A DNA stretch of 64,000 bases from Cunninghamia lanceolata (GCA_027924645.1 BSBN01000763.1:7006001-7070000); one strand, 5' to 3'; numbered from the stretch's first letter, positions 21,605 to 34,600 are shown. Notes: a model not told the origin generated them from the sequence alone. Numbers and translations: made by a program.

Positions 21605-23950
21605 AACGTTGTGCCAGCACAAGAGGCTCAGCAGCAGAATCCTCCCTCGAGGATTGATCCAGCCAGAAAGGAAGTTCCTAAGGATGATTTAAAGAGGTTG
21701 AGTCAATGTGTTGTCGAAGAACTCAAGAAGATCAAGATCAACTTACCACTGACAGAATTGATTCGAGTACCTGAAATAAAGGAAGCCTTTTTAAGAAGTG
21801 TCGATGATACCATCGCAAAAGGTGGAAATCAAAACGTACAAATCACCACAGGTCCATCAGGTCCTTCCGCTTCACCTACACCAAGAGCATATGTGGGTCA
21901 AAATGTGAATCCGACCCAAATGAGGCCACCTCCTCCGCAAGGCCAGACGAATGCTATTTTCATTGCATAGGATTCATCCAATATGACAGACGGCAAGTCA
22001 GTTACAATAAAGGAAGAGCCTGCAGAAGATAATAATGCACCAAAGATTCCAAGCCCACAAGTCAATCCAGATCTGGCTGATGACCGATATAGCGCCCCTA
22101 AGAAGAAATCAGTAGTCTTTTACCAAGGAAGGGATGAACAGCCTCCGTTCTTGATATCAGTTAGAATGTTTGGTAAACTGTTACATAATTGTTTAATGGA
22201 TTCAGGAGCCTCAAGTAATGTGATGCCGTTGGGTATCTGTAAGAAACTTGGTCTCATCCCAAAACAGACAAACAAGAAAGTTACTCAGTTAGACAAAACC
22301 GAGGTTCCAGTTATTGGAGAATTACACAATATTCACATGCAGTTGGCAGCTGATCCCAGGATTCAGCATTACATTGACATTTCAGTAGTGGACATACCTG
22401 AAGGGTATGGGATGCTGCTTAGCAGAGATTGGTTGAAGAAGCTCAATGGATACGTCTCCACCGACTTCTCGCACATGTGGCTATCATGGAAAGGATTGCC
22501 GAATCAAATCAGGATAGATAGCACTCCGCGTCTGAAATTGATGATCACTGAATATGGTGAAGACAATGAGATCCTTTTTGTACAGACAGACTTGGGTGTT
22601 TACAAGCCTAAGGTGGAGGAGATTTTAATGTTGCATAATTCAACAGAGGTCCTCGTAGAAAGTTATCATGGCACATCATCAGATGAAGAAGGGGAAGGCA
22701 TGTTTGAAAACTTCCGAAACTTTGTGATGAAACATGTGAAACAGGGTGTAGAATTGGGAAGTCATGCATCTGTTCATGATCTATTGTTACCTAATTGGTG
22801 CAGGATACACAATGCTTTCCATTCCGAGTTCTCCTGCGCTATGTGCGAAGTAGCCTTGGAACAAGTCAGGAAGAGGATTCCAGAGGCTATGGGGTTAGAA
22901 ATTCCAAGTATGATGAAATTAAAAGAACCTGTTCGGGATACGGCCGTTACAGATGAAGCAAGTACTTCGGCATCAGCAACAGAACATACCCAAATTGAAC
23001 CTGCAGGAGCAAATCAAGATATTGATGTGTCAAATCCAGGAGATAATCAAGTATGGACTTTAAGATTTGATGGATCAAAATCCAAGCAAGGATCCGGAGC
23101 TGGCTTTGAACTGATCAGTCCGCTGGGAGAAGCTTATCTATCAGCCTTAAGATTACAGTTTCCATGCACAAATAATGTTACTGAATATGAAGCTCTCGTG
23201 CACGGATTGCTCCTGGCCATAAAGAAGAAAGTTAAAATTTTGCATGTGTTTGGCGATTCAGAAATAGTTGTCAGACAGGTCAGGAAGCAGTATGTGTGCC
23301 ATGACAAGAGGCTAAAGAAATACAGAAACCGGGTATGGGATTTGATTGAGGACTTCGATGCGTTTAACATCAAGTCAATTTACAGGTCAACAAATCAAGT
23401 AGCTAATGCACTAGCACAAGCCGCAAGTTCTCTTAAGCCATTAGCTATGGAGGGGTTAAAGAAGTTTACAGTCGAACTAACATCAGTACCATCAGTACCG
23501 GATAATATCACAAACTTTCAAGTGTTTGATGATGACAAACATATACTGGACTTCTTGACCAATTCAGGTATTTTTACCACCCAGGTTATCGATGAAAGTG
23601 AAGTCGAAGCTGAGTTTGATCTAGATGGGATTATGAATCTGAAGGACAACACCATCCCAAAGGGTATGATTGAGTTAGAGAGACTCTTTGATTCAGATAA
23701 GTTGGGCACTCCTCCCCACCGCAGTGAAGACGGGAATAAGTGTGAAGCAGTCAATCTGGGGACAGACGAAGACGTAAAAAATGTCTTCATAGGGAAAGTT
23801 TGCACACCAGAAGAAAGAGAAAATATCCTCAACAGCATGAGAGAGTTTCACGATGTTATCGCTTGGGGGTATGATGACTTGAAGACATATGACACATCCA
23901 TCATCACGCATACCATCCCTCTCAAGCCGGGAAGCAGACCATTCCGATAG
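21605..23950 (+). pseudogene. Element B protease and extra RNase H
   Basis: Continues in the gag frame, broken by TAG at 21968-21970 and ending at TAG 23948-23950. Retropepsin lies at about 22140-22500 with an intact-looking loop, CLMDSGASSNVMP. A second C-H-H-C motif (WCRIHNAFHSEFSC) is near 22800. An RNase H of the plant/archaeal RVT_3 type follows at about 23045-23430: LRFDGSKS, TEYEALVHGL and VFGDSEIVVRQV supply D, E and D, but the last expected Asp is Asn (NQVANALAQ). This RNase H sits before the RT, unlike the usual plant Ogre/Retand order. The 23450-23950 linker leads into RT (THTIPLKPGSRPF). Confidence 0.85.
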
Positions 23951-26500
23951 AGGCAGAGGCCAGTTAATCCTTTACTGGAGCCACTTATTTATCAAGAAGT
24001 AAAGAAGCTGCTACAGGCAAGGATAATATTTCCAATAAGGCACTCGACGTGGGTCGCCAATCTGGTTCCTGTTAGAAAAAAGAATGGAGAAATAAGGTTG
24101 TGTGTTGATTTCAGGAATCTGAACAAGGCGTCAGAGAAAGATAATTATCCCTTGCCTTCGCTGGACGAAGTGCTTCAAATTGTAAACGGTTCGCAGATGA
24201 TGTCTTTTCTGGATGGATATTCAGGGTATAACCAGATCATGGTTGAAGAAGATCGGTTAAAGACCGCTTTCACTACCAATTGGGGTACATACGCATACCG
24301 AAGGATGCCTTTCGGCTTAATCAACGCAGGAGCCACTTTTCAGAGGGCTATGGACATCGCCTTCAGAGATATTATTGGAAAATGCATTATTATCTATATG
24401 GATGACCTTACTGTATTCTCAAAAGTCAGAGCAGATCATGTGGAACATTTAAGGCGAGTGTTTGAATCTTGCAGAACATATGGAATCTCCTTAAATCCAA
24501 AAAAGTGCATCTTCGGGGTGACAGAAGGACAACTCCTGGGCCACGTAATATCAGAACACGGCATCTTTATCGATCCAGATCGGGTAGAGGCTATCAAAAG
24601 AATCAGCATGCCTGCCAGCAAGAAGGAGTTAAAGTCTTTCTTCAGCAAGATTAACTTCGTCAGGAAGTTTATTACGGGATTCGCAGAAATTGTTAAGCCT
24701 TTGAACGATATGTTGAAGAAGGATGCGAAAGTCGAATGGACTCCTCAAGCAAAGAGAGCATTCGAAGAAATCAAGCAAGCAATTGCTAGGGCTCCTGTCC
24801 TCATCAGTCCAAACTATTTGAAGCCATTTTATTTGTATTCTTTTGCGTCAGATCACCCCTGTGCAGGGATTTTGACCCAGAGGACAGATGATAAAGATGA
24901 ACACCCTATAGCATTTATGAGTGCCCCCTTCAAGGACGCTGAGCTAAGATATCCTGGAGTGGAGAAACAGGCATACACTCTGGTAAAGGCTATCAAGAAA
25001 TTTCGACACTATATCCTGCGGAGCAGAGTGTATGCTATAGTTCCAGACGCTGCAGTTAAGACACTACTAATGCAAAATGAGCTGGGTGAACGAAGAGGCA
25101 AGTGGGTCACCACTATCCAAGAATATGACATCGAAATTCAACCAATGAAGTTGGTTAGAGGACAAGCACTGACCCAGACTATCGCAGTCGAAGGCCCTGG
25201 ATTGGTTCAACAGGCTTATGTACTTGAAGCAGTATCACCAGATGAGTGGTACGATGATATTGTCTATTACCTGCTATCTCAAAAATGTCCGGATCATATG
25301 AGCCCAACACAAAGAAGAGCATTGAGATACAGAAGTAAACGCTTCATGTTACAAGGATCAGTTTTATTTAGACAGAATCATGAAGGGATCTACCTGAGGT
25401 GTGTTGGTAGAAGCGAAGCCAAAAGCATTATGGAACAATTTCATGACAAGTTCGGAACTTGCCACGGTGGTGAGCTGGCGACGGCGAATCAGATATTAAG
25501 GGCAGGCTATTATTGGCCAAAACTGTTTCAAGATGCTCATCAGCACATCAAAACTTGCCATATTTGTCAGGTAGCAGCTTCAAGAGAACGAAAGCCAGCC
25601 ATGCCTTTACAGCCGGTTGTTGAATTCAGGGCTTTTGCCAAGTGGGGATTAGATTTTATTGGCATGATAAACCCACCTTCTTCTGCACAACATAGATATA
25701 TCCTGACTGCGACAGACTACTGCACTAGATGGACAGAAGCCCACGCTTTGAAGTTCTGCACCTCCGACGTAGTGATTAAGTTTCTAGAGGAAAACATAAT
25801 TACCAGATTTGGCTGTCCCAGCGCCCTTGTATGCGATAATGGCCCTGCGTTTTCATCACTCAGATTTTCTAATTGGGCCTTTGAATATGGAATAACCCTG
25901 AAATTTTCATCAAATTATTACCCACAGGGTAATGGCTTGGCTGAATCCACAAATAAGAACCTTTTGAACGCAATCAAGAAACTGCTGGATAAGAACCCGA
26001 GAGACTGGCATACACAGCTAAAGTTCGCTCTTTGGGCAGACAGAACCAGAGTCAAGTCTTCTCTGGGCACTTCTCCATATCACCTGGTTTATGGGCAGGA
26101 TCCCGTCTTCCCAATACAATTGAGGATTCCAACCTTGCGATTCATGCAAGACTATTTAGACGAAGATGAACGAGTGCAAACAAGACTATCTCAGCTACTG
26201 CATCTGGAAGAGAAGCGAGACATTGCCTTAGATAAGTTCATGAAGCATCAAGGAGTGGTCAAGCGTTGGTTTGATCGTCAGGGGAGAGTGAAAGCCTTCA
26301 GAATTTCTGACTTGGTTTTATATTGGGACAAGGCACATGAATGGCGAGGTGATCACGACAAGTTTGATTATCTCTGGAAGGGTCCATATCAAATTGCTGA
26401 GATCCTAGGAGAAAACGCTTTCAAATTGAAGACTTTGACCGGAGAAGATGTTCCACTGCCTGTCAATGGGCAGTTCCTGAAGCACTATTTCCAGCCATGA
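23951..26500 (+). CDS. Element B RT, RNase H and integrase
   Basis: Same frame as gag, open from after TAG 23948 to the stop at 26498-26500. RT motifs are LCVDFRNLNKAS, FLDGYSGYNQI, RRMPFGLINAGATFQ and the catalytic IIYMDDL (about 24390). The tethered RNase H follows (FASDHPCAG, RYPGVEKQAY, VPDAAVKTLL). Integrase has an H-H-C-C finger (FHDKFGTCHGGE to CHICQ, about 25440-25570). Its catalytic triad sits in LDFIGMI, VCDNGPAFSS and NGLAEST, with a GPY-type C-terminus (LWKGPYQIAEI). All catalytic residues are present, and there is no chromodomain. Apart from upstream TAGs this part looks recently active. Confidence 0.9.
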   Translation, partial: RQRPVNPLLEPLIYQEVKKLLQARIIFPIRHSTWVANLVPVRKKNGEIRLCVDFRNLNKASEKDNYPLPSLDEVLQIVNGSQMMSFLDGYSGYNQIMVEEDRLKTAFTTNWGTYAYRRMPFGLINAGATFQRAMDIAFRDIIGKCIIIYMDDLTVFSKVRADHVEHLRRVFESCRTYGISLNPKKCIFGVTEGQLLGHVISEHGIFIDPDRVEAIKRISMPASKKELKSFFSKINFVRKFITGFAEIVKPLNDMLKKDAKVEWTPQAKRAFEEIKQAIARAPVLISPNYLKPFYLYSFASDHPCAGILTQRTDDKDEHPIAFMSAPFKDAELRYPGVEKQAYTLVKAIKKFRHYILRSRVYAIVPDAAVKTLLMQNELGERRGKWVTTIQEYDIEIQPMKLVRGQALTQTIAVEGPGLVQQAYVLEAVSPDEWYDDIVYYLLSQKCPDHMSPTQRRALRYRSKRFMLQGSVLFRQNHEGIYLRCVGRSEAKSIMEQFHDKFGTCHGGELATANQILRAGYYWPKLFQDAHQHIKTCHICQVAASRERKPAMPLQPVVEFRAFAKWGLDFIGMINPPSSAQHRYILTATDYCTRWTEAHALKFCTSDVVIKFLEENIITRFGCPSALVCDNGPAFSSLRFSNWAFEYGITLKFSSNYYPQGNGLAESTNKNLLNAIKKLLDKNPRDWHTQLKFALWADRTRVKSSLGTSPYHLVYGQDPVFPIQLRIPTLRFMQDYLDEDERVQTRLSQLLHLEEKRDIALDKFMKHQGVVKRWFDRQGRVKAFRISDLVLYWDKAHEWRGDHDKFDYLWKGPYQIAEILGENAFKLKTLTGEDVPLPVNGQFLKHYFQP

Positions 26501-29039
26501 GATCCCTAGGGGGGCTGGTTTGTACATAGTTAGATAGGATTTTCTTTCTGTTGTTTGTTTTTCTTAGGTTAGATTTGTTTGTCTTGATGTCATTTGACTC
26601 AAGAATTCCTTATTTTCATAGTTTAGTTTGATTGTTTCTCCTTTTGGTTTAGAGTAGTTGTTTTGAGGGTTCTTAATTCTTGACAAGGTGATACATATCT
26701 CAAAGACATTTGGTATACTTTCACTAGACTATGTTAGCTCATTTCCTAAACATTTATTCATGAAACTCTTAGGATTGACGGATTATTGTTTTCAATTGTT
26801 GACAACGCAAATTCTGGACTCGACTGGGACACTAATCATCTATTGTGTCTTGACACTATTATCTTCTGACTATGGTTTTAAAATGTAAATTTAAGCTTTA
26901 TGAATTCTTATGTGTTCCGTTGAGAAACTTGGGTCATGATTGATGGATTTCCCGTGGATTCCATCACTAGTATCAGATAGCGTGACTGCTTGATCTTAGG
27001 AGATGAGCCAGTTGTTCGGTATTGACTGAAGTATTTTGAGGTTTTATACTTTACACATCTTAATGATCCTGAAGTTGCTAGGAAAGTCTTTGTAAGCCTG
27101 GATCAAGTGAACATCTCAAGGTAATTCATGTTTCCGCCTCCGCTCCATAATAAGCATTTTTGAATACATCCATCATTTTGCTCTTCATCGAATAATGAAT
27201 TCGAGTCTGATATCTGAATCACCTATATGGTCCTGTTGTTCGTCGCATACTCCAGAAAGATAAGTTGAAATCCTTATAAGTGAAGCGTTTGGAGTACTTC
27301 CATGTCAAATCCTTTCCAAACGACCTTAGCCACTATATATCAAACAAGGTCAAGATGTTGATGTTCCGTATTGGCTCCATCTAAAATCCATCATTTTCTA
27401 TTATTCCCCATTATATATCCATTTCATCTTAGTTACTACGCAAAGTCTCAAAGCATGTAACTATTCATACCTTCCGTCATCCATCTTACCTCCGCCTTTC
27501 CTATCATATTATTATACCCTTTATCCCTTCCACCCATCTCCTAATCATGATTGATGAATGTGAGTGTCGTCTAAGCAAGAAGCTTGCAAATCCTTCCAAT
27601 CATTCCCCCATCTTTCCATAAAATAAATATTTGGATGCTTATACCCATCAAACAAGAACGTCCTGAAAAAAAAATTTTAGATCTCTTTGCCTCGTGGTAC
27701 AAATGCCAAAATCCTAAGCAAGGCATACTCAAAAGGCTATTTCATTCCATACATCCAAATGAAGAAATGCTTTTAGAACGAAGCTCTGGGTACTTATAGC
27801 CGAATCTAAAGCGGTTATCGCATCCAATCCATCCATTCAATTCCATTCTATCGTTCATTCCATCCATCACTTTACCCCACAAACTAAAAATAAAGGAGAA
27901 ATCCTAAGTTCGTGAATGTTGTGATGATTACATTATCATCCATCTCCATTCCCGTTCCCTATTATATATTCCCCTTTCCACTTGCAAGCTTCAGGGTTTA
28001 GGTCGATATGAACAGACGTTGATCGTGATTCCATTCCATCTCATTTACTTATTCACCGTCCATGTCTATTTCCCGCTGTTCAGCATATCTCGCCATTCAT
28101 TTGGTTTATGTTGAATACGCTTTCATACATCCGTTTTATAATCCACTTCATAATTCACCATCATCCAATTCCGTTCCCTTCACCCTATCATGTTATTCTT
28201 TCCTGCCAACATTTGTAAGTATCATAACTTGACATGATTTTATGTGTGGATCATCGCGTCATCTCCAGAATCAGACTCTGGAGTTCTTACCATTCGTTAC
28301 CTCGGTGAAAACCTGGCAAACAGGCGCCGTGTGTAATGGCCATCATTCTAAAAAAAAAAAAAAAAAAAAAGAGAAAAAGAAAAAGAAAAAAAAAATGAAA
28401 AATAGTAAAGAGAAAAATTTCGTTCATTGGTGAAAACCCGGCAAACGGGCGCCATGGATAAGTATCTTGGCGAAAACCTGGCAAACAGGCGTCATGATAG
28501 TGACACATTGTCTCATTGTATTTTCACTATCATTCCATCATCACTCCATTTGATATCATTTACATGTCATTGCATATTATCATTCGCCCATTTCATTCGT
28601 GTATGTATCCATCCATCCGCTTTCATGAATTTACCTCGCTTGAGACAGATGAACTTAGTCAATCCTGGTTTCTCAGGGATGGGAATAAACCTAAGTGCTT
28701 GCACTTTAAACCTCAAATATGGATAGTCGCGCTGGCAATTGGTTTTGATTCTTTGATCGAGTAGTCGTGTTCATTTGATCTAGTGTGTGGGTGTACATGG
28801 AAATGTTGAAATTTGACATTTGTTTATCTTTGGAACATTTACAGAACTGTTTTAATCGAAATCTATCTTTAATCACACACTAGAGGTATAGTGTCTTGAT
28901 CCAATTTATGATTCCTTTCCCTTTTAAGCTTGTTTTTGCGTAGTTTATGATTGAGGACGGTGATTTAATATTCTTTGCGTGGGCTTTGCATCTTTGTTTT
29001 AGAAATGTTCAAGAACATTCCTCTCGTGGAGTCGCCAGA
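26501..29039 (+). other. Element B 3' non-coding region
   Basis: 2.5 kb between pol and the 3' LTR. It is rich in TCCATCCAT/CCATTC-type low complexity from about 27400, with a long A/purine tract at 28349-28395. The three hairpin repeats listed separately are here. No frame longer than about 80 codons has coding character. The stretch just before the LTR (CGTGGAGTCGCCAGA) is not a clear polypurine tract. Confidence 0.7.
28301..28496 (+). repeat. Three GAAAACC-hairpin repeats
   Basis: Copies at 28301-28331, 28427-28457 and 28466-28496 share GGYGAAAACC-YGGCAAAC-RGGCGYC. The core forms a stem with loop GCAAA: CCTG/CAGG in copies 1 and 3, CCCG/CGGG in copy 2. The paired change (T-A to C-G) keeps the stem, as expected of a structured RNA. 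A fourth copy lies in element H at about 41335. Confidence 0.7.
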
Positions 29040-29274
29040 TGTTGTGACCAAATCACACATCACCCCATCAAACTAGGGACCCCCTTTTTTGAGTTCAGAT
29101 GCTTTGTACAAGAGTTGTTATGTGTCATTTTGGCTAAGGTATTCCGGGGCAGTGAAGACGTTAGGAAGGAGATGATGGTTTGGATGGTTTTGAATGCTTT
29201 ATCTCTCCTTGTTCAACTAGGCATCACGTCAATCAGTGTTTCAGAGGCAATTGTAGTATGGGAAGATGACCGCC

Positions 29275-30975
29275 TTTGAGAAGAGTCTCCGGAGGGCACT
29301 AGCGCCCTAGAGGGAAAGATTCAGTGAATGCCTTAGAGAAAATTGAACCTTCGCAGTTTGAGCACCTAGATGGGTTCATAACAGTGAATGAACATCTTGG
29401 AGGGTCCTTTTGCGCCTAGGAGGTTGTTAAGGAAGGAGAATGCGCCTTAAGAGGTATTGGTGCCTTAAGGACATTTGTGACAACTCCTTGAGTGGCGCCT
29501 TGTCCAATGTGCGCCTTGGAAAGAAGAATGATGGAGTGCTTACCATCTAGCGCCTTTAACCTTGTCGTCAACACCAAAAGGTGAGAATGCACCTAGGGTT
29601 ATGCCTTGAACAAGTCAATTGCGCCTTGAATGATGATAAGGAGCTTTCACTCTTGAAAACTGGCCCAGATATGTTTGAGCGCCTATGACAAAGAGTGCTT
29701 TGATGATATCGTGAACATGAGCACCTAGGCATGAAAGAATGAAGTGTATAACTAAGGTTTCAATGCCCTGATGTGGAGTCAGTGTCCAAGGGAGGTGTTG
29801 ATCTTTGAGCTTAAAGATGAAGAGGTTTGGAGACCAGCTCTGGCGCCAAGGAGGATGAGTCCCCAAAATGCGCCTTAAGTGAAACATCATGGTTTTGGCA
29901 CTTAAAGAAGGAAGTGAAGAGGTTTTAGCGCCCATAGTTGAAGGAAGGATAATTAAGCGCCTTGGAGTGCCTCAATGAGTGCATTGAGCGCCTTGAAATG
30001 AAAGACAAAGCCATGATAGAGCGCCCAAGCTAGGATATGCGCCTTTGGCCTTGAGTTGAAGCTTCCTGTGCATTGACAAAGTAAAACACCCTGAGTCTAG
30101 ATGATGCGCCTCCTTGATGTGCTTTGAGCTGCTAGGAGAGTTTTAGCGCCTTTGTGAGGCTATGAGCGCTTGTAAGGGTGATTAGCGCCTTGGTCTGTAA
30201 GTAGAAGATTTGAAGGAGTTGAAGAAAATGCGCCTAGGAGATGAGTTGAGCACCTTAGAAGGATTTTTGCGCCTAGCAAGTGTTTGGAACAACCATCTAT
30301 CTTTTGGCACTATAGAAAGAGATTGAGCGCCTTGGAGAGAATTAGCGCCTAAGCACCCTTACCCCTTAGCTCTTTCATCTCAAGATGATCACATGAGGGC
30401 TTCCAAATGCACTGGCACTTCCACTTTTAGCGCCCTTTATATGAACTTTTCATTTTGGCATCTAGAAACTTTTTGGTCATGAAGGTGAAAGGATTTGGAG
30501 TTGAATGTGAATATATATCGCCTTTGCCTGATGATATAGTGAAGAGGAAGTGTTTTCAAAATGATCTTTGAAGTTTGTTTTCAAGTGTGAATAGCTCTTT
30601 GGCGCCTAATGCATCAACTCCAGATTGGCGCCTTGATTTGGAAAAATGAGTATGAGCGCCTTTAGGTATGAGAGTTGTCAACCCAGATTTGCATCTTGAA
30701 TGGAAGGGAACTAGCGCCCATAGCATCTTGAGGTGGAGGTAAGTTCATGTATCTAATTGCGCCTTGGCTAGAAGCGACAGGGGAAGCCTTAGACCTAGGG
30801 CGCCCTTCACACTCATCATTAGAATGCTCCTCAATGGATGAATATGCACCTGGAGAAATCCTTGAGCGCCCTTATACACCGAATGACTAACTAGTAGCGC
30901 CTTGTTTTAAAAGTCTTTTCCATCTTGGGCGCTTGAGAATATGATGCGGGAAGTATAATAGGTTTGAGCGCCCCC
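29275..30975 (+). repeat. GCGCC-motif array in U3 (3' LTR)
   Basis: Second copy of the array at 13100-14800, nearly identical. Several sites have gained or lost the motif by single changes (for example GTGCC against GCGCC near 30229, and GCGCTTT against GCGCCTT near 30897). Confidence 0.8.
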
Positions 30976-31021
30976 TAGAAGTTTTTTTCTGAAAATTTGA
31001 AGGTGGCAAATATTAAATGCT

Positions 31022-31083
31022 AAATGAGGCCGACCTAGTTGACTAGCCGACCTCATTTAATAAAAGCAGATTACCCTATATAA
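31022..31083 (+). promoter_or_regulatory. LTR gene promoter (TATA 1), 3' LTR
   Basis: Same palindrome and TATATAA (31077-31083) as in the 5' LTR, placed 0.54 kb before the intact gene. Confidence 0.6.
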
Positions 31084-31619
31084 GGTGGCGCTGCTTCCTC
31101 TTTTCATTATTCATTTTGCAAATTGCAAGGTAAAGGGGCAGCGAATTTGTTCTTCAAAAGGGCAACGAATCATCTTGGAAGCAGCAATTTTGTTTGGGGA
31201 GCAGCGAATTTGTAGAAGGAGCAGCAAATCTAGTAAGGTGAACATTAAATTTGCAAGGGAAAAGCAGAATTTCAGAGCAGACCTGTTTTTAGAAGGCGAA
31301 TTTCATATTTCTGTTCCTGACTTTTTGACTGATTTGCATCATCTAACCCAGAAATTTGCATTTTCTAAAGCAGAAATTGGACATAAGGTACGTCTTGATC
31401 ACTTCTATTTTATAAAATTACCTTGTGTTTATTTAAATTTGCAGATTTGTGTTCAGAAATCAAGTGAAAAAATGACTTGAAGTATGTTGTTTTTCATTCA
31501 TAAAACCTCTTTGTACTTGCAAATTTGAATTAAAGCATGATAATATGATAATAGTGATATAGAAGACTCGTAGAATCTATTATTCCAATCTACTTATTCG
31601 AGTCTAGTCTTGCAGATAG

Positions 31620-34600
31620 ATGGGAATGACGGCCAAAGAAAGACAAGTACTTATCAAGATGGATGCCAAGTCTAGCATACCGGAGTCTAAGCTAGAAACG
31701 CAGTGGAAGGATGTCGGCGACACCAACATGGGACACGTCAACTTGGAAGAAGTGAAAGACTTCTTGTTCGCGATCACCAGGAATGAGGACGTCAAAGCCA
31801 TTGCGAAGAGCGGGATTGTACAAGCGGCTTGCTTTCCACCCGCCTTGCCAAGCGCCGAGCTAGTGTTGGAGTGTGTTCAACATTATGACAAAGAGAAAAG
31901 ACAAATCATAGCAAAGGATGGAACTGTTCTCGCCTACCTGCAGAGGGAAGCTATCCAAGAGATCTTCGACATCCCGAAGGCGAAAGGAGTCTTCATATGC
32001 CCTACAACAGCTCAGATGACATTCGAAGGCAACTCAAAGGTTTACATGCAAGAAATCAGGAAGAAGTGGATGAATGATTCCTCAATGAAGATATACAACT
32101 CAGAGGACCCTAGGTATCACAAAGCTGACTTCAAGCAGGAGATAAGTTACTCGATCATGTTCCTGAATCGAGTAACAGGTAGGCCACAATCATCTACTTT
32201 CGAAGGATGGATGTACACTTATTTCGATCATATGTTTACAAAGAACAAGGTGATTGACTGGGCTGGCCTTATAAGCCATTGCCTAGATGAACAGCTTGAA
32301 AATTTCGATGAAACAAAGTCTTTCTTCATGACTTCATACCTTGTGTATATCTTGGCAAGAAATGTAGTCTACAAAGGACTAACAGCTAAAGGGCAAGTAG
32401 GTACAAAGCCGGGACAGATTCTCTCTCATCAGTGTTATCCTCAGCTCCACCTGAAAAACATCAATCACTATAAGAGATTCAATGATGCCTTCGCTATGTT
32501 CATAGTGAGGAAGTTGAGAGGTGAACTACATTGGAGACTAACAGGTGCAGCCAGGAACTTCATCAAGCAGTATGGAAGGTACTACATTCAGTATGATAAG
32601 TTCACTTATATCAGGATTCAAGGATTTACATCATTCCCATATAGACTGCCTAGATATCCTTCAAACAGGATGGTGTTGCTAGAGGTTTCCAGACAACTGT
32701 TAGAGTTTCATAAGATGCAGAAAGCAATGAAGAAAGCAGGAGTTCAGTTCCCTCTGCAACTGGGTAGATACTATTCTTGTCCATCCTTACAGGCAGCTGA
32801 GCATTCAGAAATTGAGCTTCAGGCTTATCATCTGCATCCACATGATTCGAAGAGGGAAAACTTTGACCCACATGGAGCCGTCAAACAGTCTTACTCTTCT
32901 TACAGGCATAAAGAACAACTAGAGGATCACTGGGCTGATGCTATAGATGATGACGACATCCGGATGCAGAAGTGTTCAAGATTGAGATGGGACCTGATAA
33001 GAGCTACAAAGGTACTAAGAATTCCTGATCAGTTAGAAGGTGATCGAGCTCTTCTTGGAGATGAATATGATAAAATCCGCAATTTGCCTTATGAAGTCAA
33101 CTGGGCAGATAGAGAAAAGGTCGATGATGAAGGATTGATAAGGCCTGTTATTGCTATCACTGAAGAGCAAATAAACAAACAAGTACAAGCCTTGCTTGAT
33201 GAAGGTAAGAAACTCACTTATACTAAGATGGGAGAAGTGGATCCGCAAGAACAACATAAAGCACCTAGTAAGGATTCACGAAGCAAAGGAAGTGAGAAAG
33301 ATTCAGGACAGGGAAAGAAAAGGAAACAGCTTGAGATTGTTCAAGGAGAATCCAGTAGAAAGAAGAAAAGGATAAGTATTGAGACTGCTTCTTCTAGACA
33401 ACCAGGTGATATCCCACCGAATCAAGACTTAGTGATTCCTGTTGAGAATGTAGTTCTAGAAGCTCCAATAGAAGAAGTACCTTCTAGCCCACATGATACT
33501 GAAATCATCGATGAAGCTAATACCGAGGATAAGGATGATGCTGAAGAGGAGTCATTACCTGCCCAAGGAAGACAATTACAACAGCAGCAGGATCTTTCAT
33601 CACTGCCAGAATGGTTACAAGAAAGAATTAGAGAGAATTGTGAACTTGAAAGCTGTCCTCCCCTTCCAGTTGATGAGTTGCTTTTAGATATGTCAAAGGA
33701 GAAACCAAAGAAGAAGGCAAATATCCTTTCCAAGATCACTAAAGATGAAACAGGAGTAAGGAAAGTACATGTAGCAGTTCCTAGGCTTGAAAAGAACATA
33801 GAGGATGTAACTCGTAATGATTATGACATCAATACAATCAATCTAGGTCCTTTGACCGGAATGCAAGTTGAAGAAGAGCTTCAGGATTCAATTGATAATG
33901 CCCGAGCTATCATAAGACAAGAAACAGAAGGCAGAATCAAGGCTGAGAAAAGATGTCGTGCCTTGGAGCAGTACATTCAGCACTTAGTGCATCCTATTCA
34001 TCAGCAGGAAAGGGTTGTTACACCTCCATCTCTCCTTCCTCCTGAGATAGTTGGACACCTAGAAGAGTTGAAGTCTTCATCTCACAGAATGAAGGATTGG
34101 ATGAAAAGATCAAAGGAGACTACATTCAGACATCTGAGAGATATTATGCAAGTAAATGATAAGATTACTAGCCTTAAAGAGAGGGTACTTGCACTAATGA
34201 CAGCTTGTGTTGAATTCAAAGACTTCAAGGATCAACATCTACCACACCTAAAGAGCTTGATGGAAACATTAGTGGATGATTTGTTACATGCTGAAGTTAT
34301 TGAAGAGGGTAGAACGTACAACTTTTCCTCCTGGTATTTTAGTCTTCGCATCAAAGGACAGTTGCTGGAAAAGATAGAAATAGACATGTCGAGAATTAGA
34401 AGTGTGCTTCAGAGGATTCAAGATGGAATACATGCTTCTTTGATGGAGATCTGCAATCCTTTTGGGGAGATGACCTTTGAGAATCTGAAAGAACAAGTTC
34501 AAGTCTTCTATTTTCAGGAAAATGATGTTACAGATGACAGACTTGATAGTATATTCTCACTTGCTGTCCACCTTGGCGACAACAAAGCAAGGATAACTGA

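Noticed and set aside
28301..28496. Resemblance of the three short repeats to a CRISPR array
   Set aside because: Only three copies with unequal spacers in a plant retrotransposon; spacing and context do not fit CRISPR.
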